Shown piece after piece: positions 26,653-34,311 of a stretch of DNA of 53,486 bases (its first letter is position 1; every line of letters starts with the position of its first letter). The translations under genes and the position numbers were made by a program. The stretch spans positions 1-53,486 of the forward strand of contig DXMA01000017.1 of assembly GCA_019414445.1 (NCBI GenBank). The letters run 5' to 3'. The notes beneath the pieces are model-generated. The model did not search any database. It was not told the DNA's origin and worked only from the letters and a program-made list of their open reading frames with translations. The stretch comes from Collinsella sp. Its GTDB lineage: Bacteria; Actinomycetota; Coriobacteriia; Coriobacteriales; Coriobacteriaceae.

Positions 26653-29015
26653 AGATTCTCAAGCTCTTTAAAAAGCATGTCCTGGCACTGTTCGCAGCTA
26701 TCGTACTTATCGTAATCAGCTGCAACGCCGACCTGGCGCTGCCTACCTATATGAGCGACATCGTCGACGTGGGCGTGCAGCAAGGCGGCATTGCCTCGCC
26801 CGTGCCCGACACCATTCGCGCCGAATCGCTCGACGACCTCGAACTCTTTATGCGCGCCAAGGACGCCAAAGCTGTGGAGGCCGTGTTTGGCAAGGCAGAC
26901 AAGAACGGCATTCGAACGTACAAGGGCACCGAGGAAGAGCGTGCCGACGGCAGCAAGATTGCCGACATTATGAGCCTGCCTGAGACCGTCGTGCTCGCCT
27001 TCAACCAGGGCATCGACGCCGACTCCATGGGCGACATGACCGGCACGTCCAGCGAGAAAGACAGCGACGCCGCTCAGGCCATGCCCACGCCCGAGCAAAT
27101 GGCGGCGATGACGCCCGAGCAGCTCGCCGAGATGCAGCAGAAGGCCGCAGCGGCGCAGAATATGCAAAAGCAGATTGATGCCGACGGCGGTAAGATCACC
27201 ATGAAGGGTCTGCGTCTAGGCGTTGAAGGCGGCCTAATCGACCAGGGCAAGCTCGTCGAGGGCGCCAACGATATGGCGGACAAAATGGGCTCCATGTCGG
27301 GCTCCATCGTGACCCAACGCGCCGTGAGCTATGTGCAGGACGAGTACAAGGCACAGGGCATCGACCCCGCCGACGTGCAGAACGCCTACCTGGGCCGCAT
27401 GGCGACCACGATGTTTGGGCTGTGTCTGGTGTCGCTGGTCGCCACCATCCTGACCGGTGCCGTTGCTTCGCGCACTGCCTGCTCCATCGCCCGCGACCTG
27501 CGCCGCGAGACCTTCAACAAGGTTATGCACTTCTCGCCGGCCGAGGTGGGCAAGTTTAGCCAGGCCTCGCTCATCACCCGCTGCACCAATGACATTCAGC
27601 AGATCCAGATGGCCGCAACCCTGTTTATCCGCATGTGTCTGATGGCCCCCGTCATGGGCATCGTCGCCGTCATGCGCGTCCTGGCCAACCATACCGGCCT
27701 GGAGTGGACCATCGCCGTTGCCATCATCGCGGTCTCGGCCGTCGTCGGCGTGCTCATGGGCCTCACCATGCCCAAGTTCAAAAAGATGCAAAGTTACGTG
27801 GACCGCGTGAACCTTACCGCCCGCGAGCTGCTCGACGGCCTTATGCCTATCCGCTCGTTCAACCGCGAGGAGCATGAGCTCGAGCGTTTTGACAAGGCTT
27901 CGCTCGACCTGATGACCACGCAGCTCTACACCAACCGCGCCATGAGCTTTATGATGCCGCTCATGATGCTCGTCATGAACTGCATCACCGTGCTTATCGT
28001 CTGGTTTGGCGCGCAGGGTGTGTCCGACGGCGTGATGCAGGTCGGCAACATGATGGCGTTTATCTCCTATACCATGCAGATCGTCATGGCGTTTATGATC
28101 CTCACCATGGTTTCGGTTATCCTGCCCCGTGCCGAGGTCGCAGCCGAGCGCGTGGAAGAGGTCATCACTTGCCCCACGAGCATCAACGACCCCGCCTCGC
28201 CCAAACTGCCCGCGGCCAGCGCGCCGCACGGTGAGCTCACTTTCCGCGACGTGAGCTTCCAGTATCCCGATGCCCGCGCCGATGTCATTAGCGGCGTGAA
28301 CTTCACCACGCACGCCGGTCAGATGCTCGGCATCATCGGCTCCACGGGCTCGGGCAAGTCCACGCTCGTGCAGCTGATTCCGCGCCTGTACGACGTCACG
28401 GGCGGCAGCATTTCGCTCGACGGCATCGACGTGCGCGACATGACCCTTTCCGAGCTGCGCCGCCGCATTGGTTACATCCCGCAGCAGGGTCGTCTGTTCT
28501 CGGGCACCGTTGAGAGCAACCTCAAGTTTGCCGGCGACATGGTGAGCGACGAGGACATGCACCGGGCCGCGCGCATCGCCCAAGCCGAGGACTTTATCGC
28601 CGAGCGCGAGGGCGGCTACGACTCCCCCATCAGCCAGGGCGGCTCCAATGTCTCGGGCGGTCAGCGCCAGCGTCTGGCCATCGCACGCGCTTTGGCCAAA
28701 AAGCCCGAGGTCGTGGTGTTCGATGACTCGTTTAGCGCCCTCGACTACAAAACAGACGCGCGCCTGCGCGAGGAGCTTGCCAAAAACGTTACCGACGCCG
28801 CGCTCGTGGTCGTGGCCCAGCGCATCGCGACCATCATGCACGCCGACCAGATCATCGTGCTCGACGACGGCCACGTGGTGGGCACCGGTACGCACGAGGA
28901 GCTGCTGCACAGCTGCCCAGCGTACCTGGAGATCGCACAGTCGCAGCTTTCCGCCGAGGAGCTGGGGCTCACCCAAGAAGAAATTGAAGCCGTCATGGAA
29001 GGAGGCGAGCACTAA
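26649..29015 (+). CDS. Heterodimeric ABC exporter, subunit 1 (degenerate ATP site, large external insertion)
   Basis: A 788-residue fused membrane-ATPase protein. TM1 (about 10-30) is followed by an unusually long external segment (about 40-250) rich in A, D, E, M and Q. The other five membrane helices and the ATPase domain come after. Walker A is GIIGSTGSGKSTLVQL, the signature is VSGGQRQRLAIARAL, and Walker B is VVVFDDSFSALD, with Asp in place of the catalytic Glu. Such a degenerate site is normal for one half of heterodimeric exporters such as LmrCD/BmrCD; the downstream gene supplies the canonical half. Starts at GTG overlapping the MarR gene; substrate unknown, possibly drugs or lipids. 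Confidence 0.9.
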   Translation: MKILKLFKKHVLALFAAIVLIVISCNADLALPTYMSDIVDVGVQQGGIASPVPDTIRAESLDDLELFMRAKDAKAVEAVFGKADKNGIRTYKGTEEERADGSKIADIMSLPETVVLAFNQGIDADSMGDMTGTSSEKDSDAAQAMPTPEQMAAMTPEQLAEMQQKAAAAQNMQKQIDADGGKITMKGLRLGVEGGLIDQGKLVEGANDMADKMGSMSGSIVTQRAVSYVQDEYKAQGIDPADVQNAYLGRMATTMFGLCLVSLVATILTGAVASRTACSIARDLRRETFNKVMHFSPAEVGKFSQASLITRCTNDIQQIQMAATLFIRMCLMAPVMGIVAVMRVLANHTGLEWTIAVAIIAVSAVVGVLMGLTMPKFKKMQSYVDRVNLTARELLDGLMPIRSFNREEHELERFDKASLDLMTTQLYTNRAMSFMMPLMMLVMNCITVLIVWFGAQGVSDGVMQVGNMMAFISYTMQIVMAFMILTMVSVILPRAEVAAERVEEVITCPTSINDPASPKLPAASAPHGELTFRDVSFQYPDARADVISGVNFTTHAGQMLGIIGSTGSGKSTLVQLIPRLYDVTGGSISLDGIDVRDMTLSELRRRIGYIPQQGRLFSGTVESNLKFAGDMVSDEDMHRAARIAQAEDFIAEREGGYDSPISQGGSNVSGGQRQRLAIARALAKKPEVVVFDDSFSALDYKTDARLREELAKNVTDAALVVVAQRIATIMHADQIIVLDDGHVVGTGTHEELLHSCPAYLEIAQSQLSAEELGLTQEEIEAVMEGGEH

Positions 29016-30871
29016 TGGCAGACAAGACCAAGACTCAGATTCCCAAGCCCACCCGCCGGCGCGGTCCCATGGGCCGCATGGGTGGCATGGGCCGCGGCGA
29101 AAAGGCCAAGGACTTTAAGGGCACCATGAGGCAGCTACTCGGCTATATCGGTCAGCACAAGATTGCCGTGTTTGCCGCCGTCGCCTTTGCCGTGTGCTCG
29201 GTCATCTTTAACATTGTGGGACCCAAGGTGCTCGGCCAGGTTACGACCAAACTGTTCGAAGGCCTGGTCTCCAAGGTCAACGGTACCGGCGATGTCGACT
29301 TTGCCTGGATCGCCAAGACGCTCAGCTTTTTGCTCTGCCTGTATCTGGCAAGCTCTGTCTGCAGCCTCATCCAGGGCTGGCTCATGACCGGCGTCACGCA
29401 AAAGATTTGCTACCGCATGCGCAAGGAAATCGCCGCCAAGATCGCCGTCGTGCCGATGAGCTACTTCAACGGCCACAGCAAGGGCGACGTGCTCAGCCGC
29501 ATCACCAACGACGTCGATACGCTGGGTCAGAGCCTCAACCAGTCCGTGACGCAGCTCATCACGTCAGTGACGCAGATTATCGGCGTGCTCGTCATGATGC
29601 TATCGATCAGCCTGCCACTTACCGGCGTCACCGTGCTCACGCTGCCGGCAGCCGCGATTATCCTAACCGTAATGATTCACTTCTCGCAGCCGTACTTCCG
29701 CGAGCAGCAGCAGGTCCTGGGCACCGTCAACGGCATTATCGAGGAGGACTTTGCCGGCCAGAACGTCATTCAGGTGTTCGACCGCGCCGAGGCCTCGATC
29801 GAGGAGTTCGACCGCCAAAACGACCGCCTCTTTATTAGTGGCTGGCGCTCGCAGTTCCTGTCGGGCCTGATGATGCCGCTTATGAGCTTGGTGGGCAACA
29901 TGGGCTACGTGGGCGTCGTCGTGGTGGGCGCGCAGCTCGCGCTGACCGGCAATGCCACGCCTGGCGATATTCAGAGCTTTATCCAGTACGTTCGCAACTT
30001 TACGCAGCCCGTGCAGCAGCTGGGCAACGTGAGCAACACGATGCAGTCGATGGCCGCCGCCACCGAGCGCGTCTTTGAGTTCCTGACCGCGCCCGAGGAG
30101 GAGCAGAAGGCCGACGCGCAGATTCCCGAGAAGCGCCCCGGCCACGTGGAGTTTGACCATGTCAAGTTTGGCTACACGCCCGACCAGACCATCATCCACG
30201 ACTTTAGCTGCGAGGCGCAGCCCGGTCAGACCATCGCCATCGTCGGTCCCACCGGCGCCGGCAAGACCACGCTCATTAAGCTGCTGCAGCGCTTCTACGA
30301 TGTGGACGGCGGTTCGCTGCGCGTTGAGGGTGTCGACGTGCGCGACTGGGACCGCGCGGCGCTGCGAGGCGAGTTTGCCATGGTGCTGCAGGATACCTGG
30401 CTGTTTAACGGCACCATCCGCGAGAACATCCGCTACGGACGCCCCGATGCGAGCGATGCCGAAGTCGAGGCCGCTGCACGCGCCGCGCGCTGCGACCACT
30501 TTATCCATACGCTCGCCGGCGGCTACGACTTTATGATCAACGAGGAAGGCACTAACCTGTCGCAGGGCCAACGCCAGCTCGTGACTATTGCCCGCGCCAT
30601 TTTGGCCGACCGCCCGGCGCTGATTCTGGACGAGGCGACCTCTAACGTGGACACCCGAACCGAGGAGCTCATCCAACGCGCCATGGATGCGCTGATGCAG
30701 GGCCGCACGAGCTTTGTCATCGCGCATCGCCTGTCCACGATCCGCAACGCCGACGTAATCTTGGTGATTCGCGACGGCGACATCGTCGAGAAGGGCACAC
30801 ACGACGAGCTGCTCGCCCAGGGCGGCTTCTACGCCGACCTGTACAACTCGCAGTTCGACGAAGCGGCGTAA
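29015..30871 (+). CDS. Heterodimeric ABC exporter, subunit 2 (canonical ATP site)
   Basis: Partner of the preceding protein, 618 residues. The basic N-terminal tail (KPTRRRGPMGRMGGMGRGEK) is followed by six membrane helices and the ATPase domain. Walker A is IAIVGPTGAGKTTLIKLL, the signature is NLSQGQRQLVTIARAI, and Walker B is LILDEATSNVDTRTE with the catalytic Glu present. The ATG shares one base with the stop of subunit 1, giving tight coupling. A strong terminator follows at 30901. Confidence 0.93.
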   Translation: MADKTKTQIPKPTRRRGPMGRMGGMGRGEKAKDFKGTMRQLLGYIGQHKIAVFAAVAFAVCSVIFNIVGPKVLGQVTTKLFEGLVSKVNGTGDVDFAWIAKTLSFLLCLYLASSVCSLIQGWLMTGVTQKICYRMRKEIAAKIAVVPMSYFNGHSKGDVLSRITNDVDTLGQSLNQSVTQLITSVTQIIGVLVMMLSISLPLTGVTVLTLPAAAIILTVMIHFSQPYFREQQQVLGTVNGIIEEDFAGQNVIQVFDRAEASIEEFDRQNDRLFISGWRSQFLSGLMMPLMSLVGNMGYVGVVVVGAQLALTGNATPGDIQSFIQYVRNFTQPVQQLGNVSNTMQSMAAATERVFEFLTAPEEEQKADAQIPEKRPGHVEFDHVKFGYTPDQTIIHDFSCEAQPGQTIAIVGPTGAGKTTLIKLLQRFYDVDGGSLRVEGVDVRDWDRAALRGEFAMVLQDTWLFNGTIRENIRYGRPDASDAEVEAAARAARCDHFIHTLAGGYDFMINEEGTNLSQGQRQLVTIARAILADRPALILDEATSNVDTRTEELIQRAMDALMQGRTSFVIAHRLSTIRNADVILVIRDGDIVEKGTHDELLAQGGFYADLYNSQFDEAA

Positions 30872-30900
30872 AATCGACCGCAGAGAGCGGATGACGCCCG

Positions 30901-30942
30901 AAAGCGGGGGCGCAGGGCAACCTGCGCCCCCGCTTTGTGTCC
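30901..30942 (+). terminator. Terminator of the MarR/ABC operon
   Basis: Sixteen-base stem AAAGCGGGGGCGCAGG / CCTGCGCCCCCGCTTT with a GCAA loop. Confidence 0.8.
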
Positions 30943-31002
30943 TTCGAGCCTCGAAACGCCTTCCTTGAGACCTCATTGACGGCGCCTTCCAGACCCCGTG
31001 GT

Positions 31003-31222
31003 CAAAAAAGGGCAAATGTGAGTACTGCAACCTTTTTAGTAACAGCCAAAACAGTCCCAAATGCCGTCCTCACGATTTGCACGCGCTCCTAAATTGATCA
31101 AACAGCCCTATAGCAGACTTATATGCGTTGATGTTAATGAACATATTTGCTGTTATGTCTATTATCTTATGCCGGCAATATGGCACTACGATAGCAACAG
31201 TACTCATATTTGCCATTTTTTG
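31003..31222. repeat. MITE-like element with 29-bp imperfect terminal inverted repeats
   Basis: Arms at 31003-31031 and 31194-31222 match in 24 of 29 positions (CAAAAAA.GGCAAAT.TGAGTACTG). The 160-base interior is AT-rich, unlike the rest of the window, and has no convincing ORF. No clear target duplication is visible. A non-autonomous transposon remnant is the simplest reading. Confidence 0.55.
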
Positions 31223-31296
31223 CCCACAGGGTGTTTCCCGGAGAACCGACAACAGCCATAGGGTCCCGCGTGGCGCCACTCCCCCGGTATACACCG

Positions 31297-31347
31297 ACGT
31301 TTCCCCAGATAAAACCTGCCAAAATAAACCTGTCCCTTTTTGGCAGG
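31297..31347 (-). repeat. Family-II hairpin repeat, copy d
   Basis: Identical stem, loop and GGGGAAACGT tail to the other copies. It lies just upstream of the DAHP synthase promoter and has T runs on both strands. Confidence 0.75.
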
Positions 31348-31353
31348 TTTTGC

Positions 31354-31382
31354 TTGCACTTTAGCGTGCGACAGCGGATAAT
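31354..31382 (+). promoter_or_regulatory. Candidate sigma-70-type promoter of the DAHP synthase gene
   Basis: TTGCAC, 17-base spacer, GATAAT, about 55 bases before the start codon. Confidence 0.5.
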
Positions 31383-31436
31383 GCCGAGCACTCGACAATA
31401 CGCTTATTGCTCTTTCTATAGATTGAGGAGGCCCCT

Positions 31437-32468
31437 ATGGCCATGGAATTCAAACGCAGGCTGCCGATCCCCATGGAGATCCGCGAGGAAATGCCGCTTT
31501 CTGCCGAGCTTACCGCCAAAAAGCAGGCATTTGACGCCGAGGTCGCCAAAGTCTTTACCGGCGAGGACGCACGCAAGGTGCTCATCATCGGCCCGTGTTC
31601 TGCCGACCGCGAGGACTCGGTGCTTGAGTACATGAACCGACTGGCCAAGACCGCCGAGGAGGTCAAGGACAAGCTCATCATCATTCCGCGCGTCTACACC
31701 AATAAGCCGCGTACCAAGGGCACCGGTTACAAGGGTCTTCTGCACAACCCCAACCCCGAGGCTCCCGACGACCTGCTCGAGGGCGTCAAGGCCATCCGCC
31801 ATATGCACCTGCGCGTTATTGAGGAAACGGGCTTCTTCACCGCCGACGAGATGCTCTACCCGTCCAACTACCAGTACCTCGTTGACCTGCTGAGCTATGT
31901 TGCCGTGGGCGCACGCTCGGTCGAGAACCAGGAGCACCGTCTGGTGTCGAGCGGCATTTCGGTACCCGTCGGCATGAAGAATCCCACTGCCGGCTCTACC
32001 ACCGTTATGCTCAACTCCATTTACGCCGCACAGGCGCACCAGAGCTTCATCTTCCGTAACTGGGAAGTCGAGTGCGATGGCAACCCGCTTGCGCACGCCG
32101 TCATGCGCGGCTACATCGGTCTCGATGGGCGCACCTACCCCAACTATCACTACGAGCACCTCGAGCGCCTGGCCGAGCGCTATACCGAGCACGCCGGTTA
32201 TGCCAATCCGGCGGCGGTCATTGACTGCAACCATGACAACTCGGGCAAGCGTCCGCTGGAGCAGTACCGCATTTGCAAGGAGGTGCTCGACAGCTGCCGC
32301 CGCAACGAATCCATCTCCAAGCTGGTCAAGGGCTTTATGATCGAGTCTTATCTGGAGGACGGCAACCAGCCGGTCGACGGCGGCGTCTCTGGCAAGTCGA
32401 TCACCGACCCGTGTCTGGGCTGGGAAAAGACCGACTACCTCATCCACGAGATCGCGGAACGTATTTAG
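31437..32468 (+). CDS. aroF: 3-deoxy-7-phosphoheptulonate (DAHP) synthase, AroFGH type
   Basis: Joins phosphoenolpyruvate and erythrose-4-phosphate, the first step of the shikimate pathway. The 343-residue protein has LIIGPCSADREDSVLEYMNRLA, the PEP-binding IIIPRVYTNKPRTKGTGYKGLL, YVAVGARSVENQEHRLVSSG, GMKNPTAGS and the metal-binding IDCNHDNSGKRP. Length and motifs place it in the type I alpha group with E. coli AroF/G/H, which are feedback-controlled by aromatic amino acids; which one applies here cannot be told. GAGGAGG precedes the ATG. The gene stands alone; the stop codon runs straight into a family-IV hairpin. Confidence 0.93.
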   Translation: MAMEFKRRLPIPMEIREEMPLSAELTAKKQAFDAEVAKVFTGEDARKVLIIGPCSADREDSVLEYMNRLAKTAEEVKDKLIIIPRVYTNKPRTKGTGYKGLLHNPNPEAPDDLLEGVKAIRHMHLRVIEETGFFTADEMLYPSNYQYLVDLLSYVAVGARSVENQEHRLVSSGISVPVGMKNPTAGSTTVMLNSIYAAQAHQSFIFRNWEVECDGNPLAHAVMRGYIGLDGRTYPNYHYEHLERLAERYTEHAGYANPAAVIDCNHDNSGKRPLEQYRICKEVLDSCRRNESISKLVKGFMIESYLEDGNQPVDGGVSGKSITDPCLGWEKTDYLIHEIAERI

Positions 32469-32591
32469 TTACGCGGTTTTACCAAACTGCGTAACGGGCC
32501 GACGCTACGCAGGCCGCATTTGGACAATCTGACGTTCAACTTCAAGGGCGCGACCAGAAGGTCAGCGCCCTTTCGTTTCACGTCACCTTGC
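32468..32591 (+). repeat. Family-IV hairpin element, copy 1 (3' of DAHP synthase)
   Basis: Stem GTTACGCGGTTTTACC..GTAAC (32468-32495) starts at the last base of the stop codon. Linker CAATCTGACGTTCAAC, an inner hairpin AAGGGCGC..GCGCCCTT (32544-32572) and linker TTTCACGTCACCTTGC follow. The inner hairpin plus TTTCGTTT can serve as the terminator. Confidence 0.75.
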
Positions 32592-32639
32592 AATCAAGTA
32601 GCCCCCGTCCGATTGATCGGCTGGGTTTCTGAGGTGCGG

Positions 32640-32700
32640 CAGATTCCCGTGAAAGAGGAGCGCCGCGTACTTTGGTACGCAAGCGACAAATGAAGGGCAA
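32640..32700 (-). repeat. Family-IV element, partial inverted copy 2
   Basis: GTGAAAGAGGAG followed by a GCGTAC / GTACGC hairpin and GGGCAAGG. It resembles the reversed right half of copy 3; the outer arms and second linker have decayed. It lies 3' of the agmatine deiminase gene. Confidence 0.5.
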
Positions 32701-32727
32701 GGTGCCGTGCCTCGGGAAGACAGACAG

Positions 32728-33933
32728 TTACGCTGACGGCTCCTGCTGCGTAATGCAGTGGATGTTGCCGCCACCGAAGACGACCTGCTCGGACTGAACG
32801 CCGACGCACTTGTAGACGCCCTCGCCCCAGACCTCGTCGTAGATCTTCTGGAGCGTGTCAACGGCAAGCTGGTCGTTCTCGTCGCCGTACTGCGGGACGA
32901 TAACGCCGTGGTTGGTGACCAGGTAGTTCATGTAGGAGGCGATCAGCGGCTCGTCGGCGACGCGCGGCTCGGCGTTCTCGTCGGCGTCGATGGTGTCGCA
33001 GGAAGCCTGGTCCATAAACAGCGGGTTCACGGGCATGCAGAGCTTGTAGACCTTCATCTTGCGGCCCTTGGCGTCAACGGCGTTGGAGAGGGTCTCGTAG
33101 ATGGCGTGGCACTGCTCGTAGAACGGATACTCGGGATCGTCAGTCCAGATGCAGGCCATGACGCCCGGGGCGATGAACGTGGCGACGTCGTCGATGTGAC
33201 CGTTGGTCTCCTCGGGGTCGATGCCCTCCTTGACCCAGATGACCTTCTCGACACCCAGGTAATCCTTGAGGTGCTCGTCCATATAGGCGCGAAGCTCCTC
33301 ACTCCAGGGCTCAAACTTCCTCTTGAACTTGGGCCAGATGGACTCGGAATCCTCTTCCTCCTCCAGAACCGCAGAGCAGGTGCGGCCCGGGGAAAGCAGG
33401 CACTGGTCGGTCACGACCACGGTACCTTCGCCGTCGACGGTGATGGAACCGCCCTCGAGGATCATGTCATCGGGACGATAGCGACGGCAGCCGGAGAGCT
33501 CAGCTATCTTAAGGGCGATCTGCTCGTCCTTGTCCCATGGGAAATAGAGGCCGTCGACGAGGCCGCCGTAGGCGTTGAAGTGCCAGTGGTTGGCGCGCTT
33601 ATCGCCCTTGCCGTTGATAACAAAAGTGGCAGCGGTGTCACGGAACCAAGCGTCGTCGGTGGTCATCTCGATAACGGTGACGTTTTCGTCGTTCTCGAAG
33701 AAGGCCTTGCAGTTGGCGTAGTCAGCCTGGTTGGCGCACATGGTGACCGGGGTGAACTCGGCGATGGCGCGAGCGATGGCGGCATACTGCCTCTGAGCCG
33801 GCTTGGCGCCGTGGGCCCAGGTGTCGGTGCGGTGGGGCCAACCCATCCACACGCGATCCTGCGGGGCAAACTCAGCAGGCATAAAGAAACCGTCGGCCTT
33901 GGGGGTGGACTCGGACTCGGTAATCGTGCGCAT
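32728..33933 (-). CDS. aguA: Agmatine deiminase family protein
   Basis: Guanidine-group hydrolase of the agmatine/peptidyl-arginine deiminase family; agmatine deiminase converts agmatine to N-carbamoylputrescine and ammonia. About 401 residues. WMGWPHRTDTWAHGAKPAQRQYA near the N terminus, DDAWFRDTAATFVIN, NGHIDDVATFI and the C-terminal VFGGGNIHCITQQEPSA with the active-site Cys are the expected motifs. GGAGGAAG precedes the ATG at 33933; upstream in-frame starts have none. No agmatine/putrescine antiporter or carbamoylputrescine enzyme is adjacent, so the pathway role rests on homology. Two long tandem inverted repeats lie upstream. Confidence 0.88.
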   Translation of the reverse strand: MRTITESESTPKADGFFMPAEFAPQDRVWMGWPHRTDTWAHGAKPAQRQYAAIARAIAEFTPVTMCANQADYANCKAFFENDENVTVIEMTTDDAWFRDTAATFVINGKGDKRANHWHFNAYGGLVDGLYFPWDKDEQIALKIAELSGCRRYRPDDMILEGGSITVDGEGTVVVTDQCLLSPGRTCSAVLEEEEDSESIWPKFKRKFEPWSEELRAYMDEHLKDYLGVEKVIWVKEGIDPEETNGHIDDVATFIAPGVMACIWTDDPEYPFYEQCHAIYETLSNAVDAKGRKMKVYKLCMPVNPLFMDQASCDTIDADENAEPRVADEPLIASYMNYLVTNHGVIVPQYGDENDQLAVDTLQKIYDEVWGEGVYKCVGVQSEQVVFGGGNIHCITQQEPSA

Positions 33934-33960
33934 AAGGCTTCCTCCAAATCGAACGACCAT

Positions 33961-34019
33961 TGTCTCGATCTGTAACATCTAGGGGCCGAATCCCCGTCTT
34001 GTTGTTACAGATCGAGACA
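33961..34019. promoter_or_regulatory. Inverted repeat 1 upstream of agmatine deiminase
   Basis: Perfect 17-base arms TGTCTCGATCTGTAACA / TGTTACAGATCGAGACA around 25 bases holding a small GGGG..CCCC stem. It lies 28 bases upstream of the agmatine deiminase start codon. Confidence 0.7.
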
Positions 34020-34042
34020 AACCGTATGGCTCGGGACAAACA

Positions 34043-34099
34043 ATCTCAATCTATAACAGATAGAGGCGATTTTGCCAGCCATATGTTACAGATTGAGAT
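34043..34099. promoter_or_regulatory. Inverted repeat 2 upstream of agmatine deiminase
   Basis: ATCTCAATCTATAAC / GTTACAGATTGAGAT (14 of 15 paired), a diverged copy of repeat 1 with the same arm spacing. Two tandem copies point to a regulator-binding array or paired RNA structures. Confidence 0.7.
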
Positions 34100-34129
34100 A
34101 AACGTAAAAACCACCACGAAGGGGCTCGA

Positions 34130-34267
34130 GTTACGCGGTTTTGCCAAACCGCGTAACGGCTCGACGCTGCAAGCGCCCTAGGCGGCAATCTGACGTTCAA
34201 TCGTCGGTCGCGTACCGAAGTACGCTTCCCTCCTCTTTCACGTCACCTTGCTCGTCTAGGGGCGCTT
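34130..34267. repeat. Family-IV nested hairpin element, copy 3
   Basis: GTTACGCGGTTTTGCC..GTAAC stem (34130-34157), outer arms AAGCGCCCTAGGCGG / CGTCTAGGGGCGCTT (34171-34185 and 34253-34267), conserved linkers CAATCTGACGTTCAATCGTC and CTCCTCTTTCACGTCACC, and an inner GCGTACCGAAGTACGC hairpin. It is 3' of the BceB-like permease and 5' of agmatine deiminase. Confidence 0.75.
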
Positions 34268-34311
34268 TCGCTGATTTATGCTCAACCTGCGAATGTTTTG
34301 CTTTGAGTCGG

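Noticed and set aside
27234..29012. 592-aa minus-strand ORF opposite ABC subunit 1
   Set aside because: Shadow of the clear ABC reading frame; no motif of its own.
31061..31261. 66-aa plus-strand ORF upstream of DAHP synthase
   Set aside because: Mostly inside the AT-rich MITE-like element; no ribosome site.
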